Below, in pieces: positions 63,494 to 64,000 of a DNA stretch of 64,000 nucleotides. The stretch spans positions 62,001 to 126,000 of the forward strand of contig JAUIGV010000003.1 in the NCBI GenBank assembly GCA_030432565.1, in the 5' to 3' direction. This DNA comes from Verrucomicrobiia bacterium. Lineage in GTDB: Bacteria; Verrucomicrobiota; Verrucomicrobiia; Verrucomicrobiales; Akkermansiaceae. How positions within the stretch are numbered: the first letter of the stretch is position 1; every line of letters begins with the position of its first letter. The notes under the pieces are model-generated. The model made no database searches, had not been told where the DNA came from, and worked only from the letters and a program-made list of their open reading frames with translations. Both the position numbers and the translations under genes were made by a program.

Positions 63494-64000
63494 ATGAAGA
63501 GCACGGGATTTATTTGGAAGGGGATTCGCCACTACCGGTCGGCCTATTGGGGGGTGCTTGCAGGGGCTGCAGTAGGGGCCATGGTGCTCCTGGGGGCGCT
63601 CATGGCGGGGGATTCCGTGCAAGAAAGTCTGACCCGGTCGGCTGCGTTGCGGACTGGCAAGGTGGCGAAGATTTTCTCAGGCGGAGAGCGATTTTTCCGG
63701 GCTGATCTGGCCGAGCGCAATGGTGGCTCGGCCATGATCTACCTGAAAGGGCAGGTGAATGTGGAGGAACGAGCCGAAGGGCAGGTTCAGGTGATGGGCG
63801 TTTCGGAGGACTTTTGGGACTTTGCTCCGCAGGAGGCTCCAGTCGATTTGTCGAATTTTGACGCTGCCATCAGCGGGCCCCTGGCGCGGGCCCTCGATCT
63901 CAAGGAAGGTGATTCGGCGGTGGTGCGCTTGCAAAAGCCGGGTCTCCTCTCGCGGGATGCCCCACTCTCGGGTGAGAGCGAGTCGGTATCCTCAATGCGA
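63494..64000 (+). CDS. FtsX-like ABC permease, N-terminal part (runs off the window)
   Basis: ATG 63494 opens a frame that stays open to the last base (169 codons). It has an N-terminal membrane segment (SAYWGVLAGAAVGAMVLLGALMAGDS) followed by a periplasmic region of the MacB_PCD type (QVQVMGVSEDFWDFAP; AAISGPLARALDLKEGDSAVV). Members of the FtsX family extrude lipoproteins or act as mechanotransmitters with an ATPase encoded nearby. The ATPase and the rest of this gene are outside the window. Confidence 0.8.
   Translation, partial: MKSTGFIWKGIRHYRSAYWGVLAGAAVGAMVLLGALMAGDSVQESLTRSAALRTGKVAKIFSGGERFFRADLAERNGGSAMIYLKGQVNVEERAEGQVQVMGVSEDFWDFAPQEAPVDLSNFDAAISGPLARALDLKEGDSAVVRLQKPGLLSRDAPLSGESESVSSMR

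Overview
The window looks like chromosomal DNA of a free-living, probably marine or freshwater verrucomicrobium (Verrucomicrobiales-like). The evidence is a DUF1592-type multidomain cytochrome paired with a Tat-exported DUF1552 protein, a DUF1080 (3-keto-disaccharide hydrolase-type) protein, PEP-CTERM secreted proteins, a cytochrome c plus PQQ-dehydrogenase-like propeller pair, and secreted proteins ending in the short FFRV-type beta module common in this phylum. G+C is moderately high, genes are densely packed, and I saw no rRNA, tRNA, CRISPR array, insertion sequence or prophage.

Layout. 1-3200: the end of a gene, a cupin, and three tandem paralogous lipoproteins. 3309-8217: an ABC exporter with an associated hypothetical protein, a metallophosphoesterase and a phospholipase-D/cardiolipin synthase-like lipoprotein. 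8228-18296: mixed secreted and housekeeping genes (degenerate M23-like protein, DUF1080, MsrB, metzincin-like protein, esterase, GNAT, SRAP, DUF1287, NdpA-like protein, VKOR-DsbA fusion). 18388-26091: Planctomycetes/Verrucomicrobia-type redox and catabolic genes. 26161-32828: a secreted protein, a RCK-type K+ channel, AlkB, a lipoprotein, a PEP-CTERM protein and a SNF2 helicase. 32885-40422: a nitric-oxide-type sensory locus (separate Hpt, secreted DUF4114 protein, sigma-54 response regulator, H-NOX, hybrid kinase). 40404-51530: an outer-membrane efflux factor and a six-gene co-directional glycan synthesis/export operon. 51554-60505: queA, a phosphoesterase-LamG protein, DUF3472, twin secreted paralogs and a glycosidase-glycosyltransferase fusion. 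60675-63393: a DsbD whose thioredoxin domain is interrupted by an in-frame TGA in place of the first active-site Cys, followed by a redox-dead copy of that domain. 63494-end: start of an FtsX-like permease.

Two items stand out. First, the DsbD gene reads W-TGA-A-T-C-K at the CxxC motif, continues in the same frame to a normal stop, and has a hairpin at the right distance for a bacterial SECIS element, so it is a strong selenoprotein candidate (Sec650, UxxC). Second, the H-NOX / hybrid kinase / Hpt / NtrC-type regulator set has the same parts as the Vibrio HqsK-LuxU-LuxO relay. The divergent secreted DUF4114 gene carries a good -24/-12 promoter match, and a 10-bp perfect inverted repeat lies between the two genes, which gives a complete sensor-to-output hypothesis.
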